DNA from: Acanthacorydalis orientalis
Lineage: Eukaryota; Arthropoda; Insecta; Megaloptera; Corydalidae
DNA: 64,000 nucleotides
NCBI GenBank assembly: GCA_034766995.1
Contig: CM068320.1
Span: 15,028,187 to 15,092,186, forward strand
Reading direction: 5' to 3'
This document shows positions 60,132-64,000 of this stretch, one piece after another. Below the pieces are notes generated by a model. That model had not been told where the DNA came from. It searched no databases and saw only the letters and a program-made list of their open reading frames with translations. The position numbers and the translations under genes were made by a program. How positions within the stretch are numbered: the first letter of the stretch is position 1; each line of letters opens with the position of its first letter.

Positions 60132-60221
60132 AAATATCAAAAACCAATTAAACAAGTGGGTGTTAAATTTCCGTCTGAAGCAATGACAGCTCCAAAATAT
60201 TCATTATTCTGCATATATTAA
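60132..60221 (+). CDS. Secreted ML/DUF1091-like protein, exon 5 (C-terminus)
   Basis: 90 nt including the TAA at 60219-60221, acceptor TTTTTTTTCAG. It encodes residues 179-207, KYQKPIKQVGVKFPSEAMTA and a tail ending LFCIY (C205). The whole precursor is 207 residues; after cleavage about 187 with five Cys (24, 105, 121, 126, 205), an odd number, so at least one should be free or intermolecular. Family: small secreted lipid-binding-like beta proteins; I cannot decide between ML/GM2A-like and DUF1091 from motifs alone. No transmembrane segment besides the signal peptide. Confidence 0.85.
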   Translation, partial: KYQKPIKQVGVKFPSEAMTAPKYSLFCIY

Positions 60222-60396
60222 AAATATAATATGGGAATTAAAATACGCACCTAAATATGATAAAATAGACAGTAGACAGATACAATATAATAATTGTATA
60301 AACAAAAATAATACACATATTTATTTTATTTTCATTTCATGTTATTTATTTATTGATTTAAGCAAATATTTAATTTTTCTTAAAAAATAATTACAA

Positions 60397-60402
60397 AATA
60401 AA
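60397..60402 (+). terminator. Possible polyadenylation signal AATAAA
   Basis: AATAAA about 175 nt after the stop codon, followed within 15-25 nt by a TGTGG/TTTT-rich downstream element. Other AATAAA-like hexamers occur in this AT-rich DNA, so the choice is not certain. Confidence 0.4.
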
Positions 60403-60454
60403 TAATTATATGCAATGTGGCCGTTTTATTATTAAATAATTTTTAAATAAACAT

Positions 60455-60459
<5 letters not shown>

Positions 60460-60487
<28 letters not shown>

Positions 60488-60891
60488 GGAATTGGTATAT
60501 ATGTAATAAATGATTAATTATGACATGATACGATTTCTAATTATAATAAACATACATACATTTTTGAACAAAACTTATTTTTTATATTTTTTTATTTATC
60601 ACTTAAAACTCAAATTAGTACATATTTTGTATTTCGCCCATAATTAAAACCAATGTATTAGACATTCAATTTGTTTGAATACTGATAATGTTCACTCTTC
60701 CGACATTTTCTTCTTGTTTGATATTTCAATACAAGAACAAAAATCTTTTCTTCATTCCTCATTAGAAATCTAGTCCATTTTGATTATCAACAATTTAAAT
60801 CAGCTTATTTGAAATGACTGTTAATCCACTGAAATTACGAACATTTTAAAAAACAGAACATATTTACATTGAAACCAACACCAAAATATCT

Positions 60892-60952
<61 letters not shown>

Positions 60953-61025
60953 TATATATAATACTTATAACTGAAATATGTCGAAGCACCCTAAAACCGC
61001 AATAACCAACCATCCATCTGAAATA
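60460..61025. other. Intergenic DNA after the secreted-protein gene
   Basis: Two TA arrays (60460-60486, 60892-60960), otherwise nothing recognisable. Confidence 0.45.
60892..60960. repeat. (TA)n microsatellite
   Basis: Nearly pure TA with one TAAATA. Confidence 0.95.
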
Positions 61026-61541
61026 TTAGGTTCATGTGAAAATTATTGTGAATATTTTCTGAATTCTAACTTTAACTTTTTTCAATGAAAGTTTCATTTC
61101 ATCGTGTTCATATTATTATAAATTTAAAGCTCATTTTCGGTCTGTATTTGGTTAACATTGACGAAGAAAATAAGGGCAAAATGTTTGCATGAGTTTAAAT
61201 GGGTGTTAAAACAGCAGAAACTGCTCGTAAACTAAACAATACTTATGATGTGGGTACTGTTAAGGAACGTACAGTGTCATAGTGGTTCCAAAAAATTCGA
61301 GCTGGAGACGAGAACGTTGGAGATGAAGAAGATCGCGGGCATTCTTCTTCAGTTCATAACGATCAACTGAAGGCGTTAGTTGAATCAGAGCCACGCACAA
61401 CAATTCGAGATCTTTCACAGAAATTAGGCGTTAGTCATCCAACAGCTTTGGACAACTTAAAACAGCTAGGGAAATCAAAAAAGAGAAAAACGTATATGAA
61501 TTAGAAGATCATTACCCGCAATTATTTCTCTGCCAACCTAA
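61026..61541 (+). mobile_element. Miniature mariner, 516 bp
   Basis: Left end TTAGGTTCATGTGAAAATTA, right end ATTTCTCTGCCAACCTAA, TA on each side. Carries the same N-terminal transposase segment and the same deletion junction as 10237-10809: TAETARKLN-like, then DEEDRGHSSSVHNDQLKALV and TIRDLSQKLGVSHPTALDNL, broken by one stop and a frameshift. About 31 bp just outside the right end (ATATGCTGTAG.AAAATATAA..) are also shared with the 10237 copy. Confidence 0.85.
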
Positions 61542-61854
61542 TATGCTGTAGAAAAATATAATCTACTTCAATCTAGATTATATAGATCTTTTTACATAGA
61601 TCTTTTCTTAGTTAGAAAATATTCATTGTTGCATCGATGTCTAAAGAAAAACACTTCAATAATAAAATATTTGTATTTATAAACACAGAAGACATTAAAA
61701 TAAAATAAATATACAAAAAATTAAACAAACAATTAATTTTATTCCAAAAAAAAATCAGTGTTCTTATCTTATGTCTAATTTATAGATCTCGTTAAAACAT
61801 ATTTTTTATAAAAAAATAATGAACACAAGAATATGGTGTACATATAAATACATA

Positions 61855-61856
<2 letters not shown>

Positions 61857-61899
<43 letters not shown>
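61857..61899. repeat. (TA)n microsatellite
   Basis: Pure TA. Confidence 0.95.
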
Positions 61900-61902
<3 letters not shown>

Positions 61903-62627
61903 TAGCCTCAATTCAAAAGTGAATAACTCCACTAAGATTATATTTAATTAAAATGACATAAACTGTGATAGTTTTCTTAAATCTGTACGTTTTATATATA
62001 ATATATAATTTTGTATAACATAAAAAAATTCATTAAAGGCGATGTCAATCATAACAAAAAACTTTTTTTGTTGTTATCCACTTTCGAATCTCAGATAATA
62101 TTTATACAATAATATTAATACTTAATAATAATATGTTCGAATTGAGCATAAAACCATTTGATGTATGTTAATTTAAAAAATCGTTTTGAGTGCAAAACGT
62201 GTCGCTCCAATAAAAACATTTAAAGAATCCAATGTCATTAACCTCATTTAAAGTACAGTTAACTCATTTAAAAATATATAATTTTTATTTAGATAATATC
62301 ACAATCTTAGTAGTTTATTGATAATAATGAATATAGGAATCAGAACGTGGAAAAAATATGGACTTATTTTGAATTACAAATATATTTTCGTTGATTTCTT
62401 ATTCACATAAAAAGTATGATTTAAAATAACATTGAAATATAATACAAAGATAAAAAATAAAACTTATTAAAATTCAATTATGATACTTTATAATAGTTTA
62501 CATTCGTTTTAATTATTAAATAAGTATTTTAAATTATATATAATGTCTGTTTATGCGAAAATATATAATATTTTAACTCTCTCGTCATGAAATGTGCGTA
62601 CGTTAATGACAAGAAAATAAAATTTTC

Positions 62628-62628
62628 C

Positions 62629-62691
<63 letters not shown>
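62628..62691. repeat. (TA)n microsatellite
   Basis: TA with one TACA break. Confidence 0.95.
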
Positions 62692-62693
<2 letters not shown>

Positions 62694-63057
62694 AAGATAG
62701 AGAAAAATATTATCAACAATATGTATTACTGATTTCTTAACTTTGCCTAATTGTAAGTATATTTAATCTACAGATTATTTTTAATTGAGGTAAAATAAAA
62801 AATATTTCTTAAATCACACAATCGTTTTAAATATTTAATATCTCCTATACATTTTATAGAAGAGAAAATTATCATTTACAAAAATGTGCAAAAAATTAAA
62901 AATACTGAGTTTATTTTTTTAAACAATTAATACACAAAACTAAACTAAAAAACGACTAGCGATACAATGCTTACCGTTAGACATGTATAAAGGTCCATAT
63001 ATGATTATTTTAACATCAATATTTAATACATTATTATTATTATTGTTTTATATACAT

Positions 63058-63058
63058 T

Positions 63059-63103
<45 letters not shown>
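63058..63103. repeat. (TA)n microsatellite
   Basis: Pure TA. Confidence 0.95.
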
Positions 63104-63104
<1 letters not shown>

Positions 63105-63233
63105 ATATAAAGAACATTTTATTAGAGTTCATTTTTAAATCATAAATAAAACTATCAAATTTACTTTTCATTCGAAAACAAGTTTCATTTTTATATTTAA
63201 TTGTTCCACATATTGAAGAACACAAATAATGTC

Positions 63234-63312
63234 TTTCTCTCCCTCTCCCTATATATATATATATATATATATATAGTAATGTAAGAAAAAATTAAATATA
63301 CATGTATCACAT

Positions 63313-63378
<66 letters not shown>
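63234..63378. repeat. (CT)n(TA)n plus a second TA array
   Basis: Imperfect CT then TA (to about 63275), unique spacer, then 60 bp TA. Confidence 0.95.
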
Positions 63379-63380
<2 letters not shown>

Positions 63381-63456
63381 AAAAATAATATAAAAATTTA
63401 GATATTAATAGATTAACGTCACTGAAAAATAAAAATTATAGCAGTAAAATAAATTC

Positions 63457-63462
<6 letters not shown>

Positions 63463-63508
<46 letters not shown>

Positions 63509-63530
63509 ATATATATATATATATACATAT
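63463..63530. repeat. (TA)n microsatellite
   Basis: TA with a TGTATGTA break. Confidence 0.95.
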
Positions 63531-63806
63531 AATTAAAAAGTATGGAATAATAATTATTGAAAATATAGTCATATAAAAATCCAAAAATAGTACAAACAAG
63601 ATTATAACATTTAAAAAACCTTGATTAGTTAAAAAAGTAAGCAATATTGAATGCAGATTTACATATAACGTATAGTAACTATTATGTGTGTATATGTATG
63701 TTTATTTATATTTTTTAAGGTTCCAAATATTCTCTCAATTATATTATACCACTGTCGAGATCAAATTAGAAACAATTCTATTCAATTTAAAACTGATCGT
63801 TACTAC

Positions 63807-63809
<3 letters not shown>

Positions 63810-63888
<79 letters not shown>
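63810..63888. repeat. (TA)n microsatellite
   Basis: TA with ACATATATAAATA break. Confidence 0.95.
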
Positions 63889-63891
<3 letters not shown>

Positions 63892-64000
63892 TTATAGACT
63901 CATATTAAACCATTAAGAAAGTCAGATTTCATTCACATCAATATATCAGAACTAACTGGATAACTACTTAGCTATAACATATAGATAATAAATAATTATA

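Larger units (their letters stand above)
61542..64000. other. Right-end intergenic DNA
   Basis: AT-rich with six TA arrays; no gene or transposon recognised. Confidence 0.45.

Overview
This is a strongly AT-rich animal nuclear segment, most likely from an insect. The evidence is spliced genes with GT-AG introns, arthropod-type core promoters (TATA plus TCAGT initiators), long introns, and relics of mariner, piggyBac, pogo/Tigger-like and hAT transposons. The order cannot be fixed from the sequence alone. Two host genes can be read; nearly everything else is intron or intergenic DNA full of (TA)n microsatellites and transposon debris.

Minus strand, about 34.0 kb down to 3.84 kb and continuing off the left edge: the 5' part of a class-II DYRK protein kinase gene (DYRK2/3 type; smi35A/Dyrk2 in Drosophila nomenclature). 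I can assemble two alternative first exons, with promoters near 33.9 kb and 18.7-19.06 kb. Both are in phase 0 with a common second exon at 11162-11287, followed by exons at 4077-4248 and 3841-4004. The last exon carries the NAPA-type signature before the kinase domain (LYGSRLTEFE, then GGYDDDNGSY). The kinase domain itself lies outside the window. About 30 kb of introns hold a full-length but dead mariner, miniature mariners, a pogo/Tigger-like element, a piggyBac 3' end, a MITE pair and dozens of microsatellites.

Middle, 34.1-52.0 kb: no convincing host gene. This is a transposon graveyard with at least four mariner lineages. They include one 922-bp copy with intact D,D34D residues but no DNA-binding domain, and a mariner whose middle is replaced by a LINE RNase-H fragment. 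There are also a piggyBac deletion derivative with TTAA duplications, a possible second piggyBac-type MITE, a pogo-like MITE, hAT ends and a diverged tandem duplication.

Plus strand, 52.0-60.4 kb: a complete five-exon gene for a 207-residue secreted glycoprotein. It has a textbook TATA/Inr promoter, a signal peptide and all introns in phase 0. The mature part resembles small secreted beta-sandwich lipid-binding proteins of the ML/GM2-activator or insect DUF1091 kind. A (CT)n(TA)n array ends 13 bp before one of its 3' splice sites.

Right end, 60.4-64 kb: no gene; one miniature mariner and TA arrays. No tRNA, rRNA, CRISPR or operon-like structure was found.
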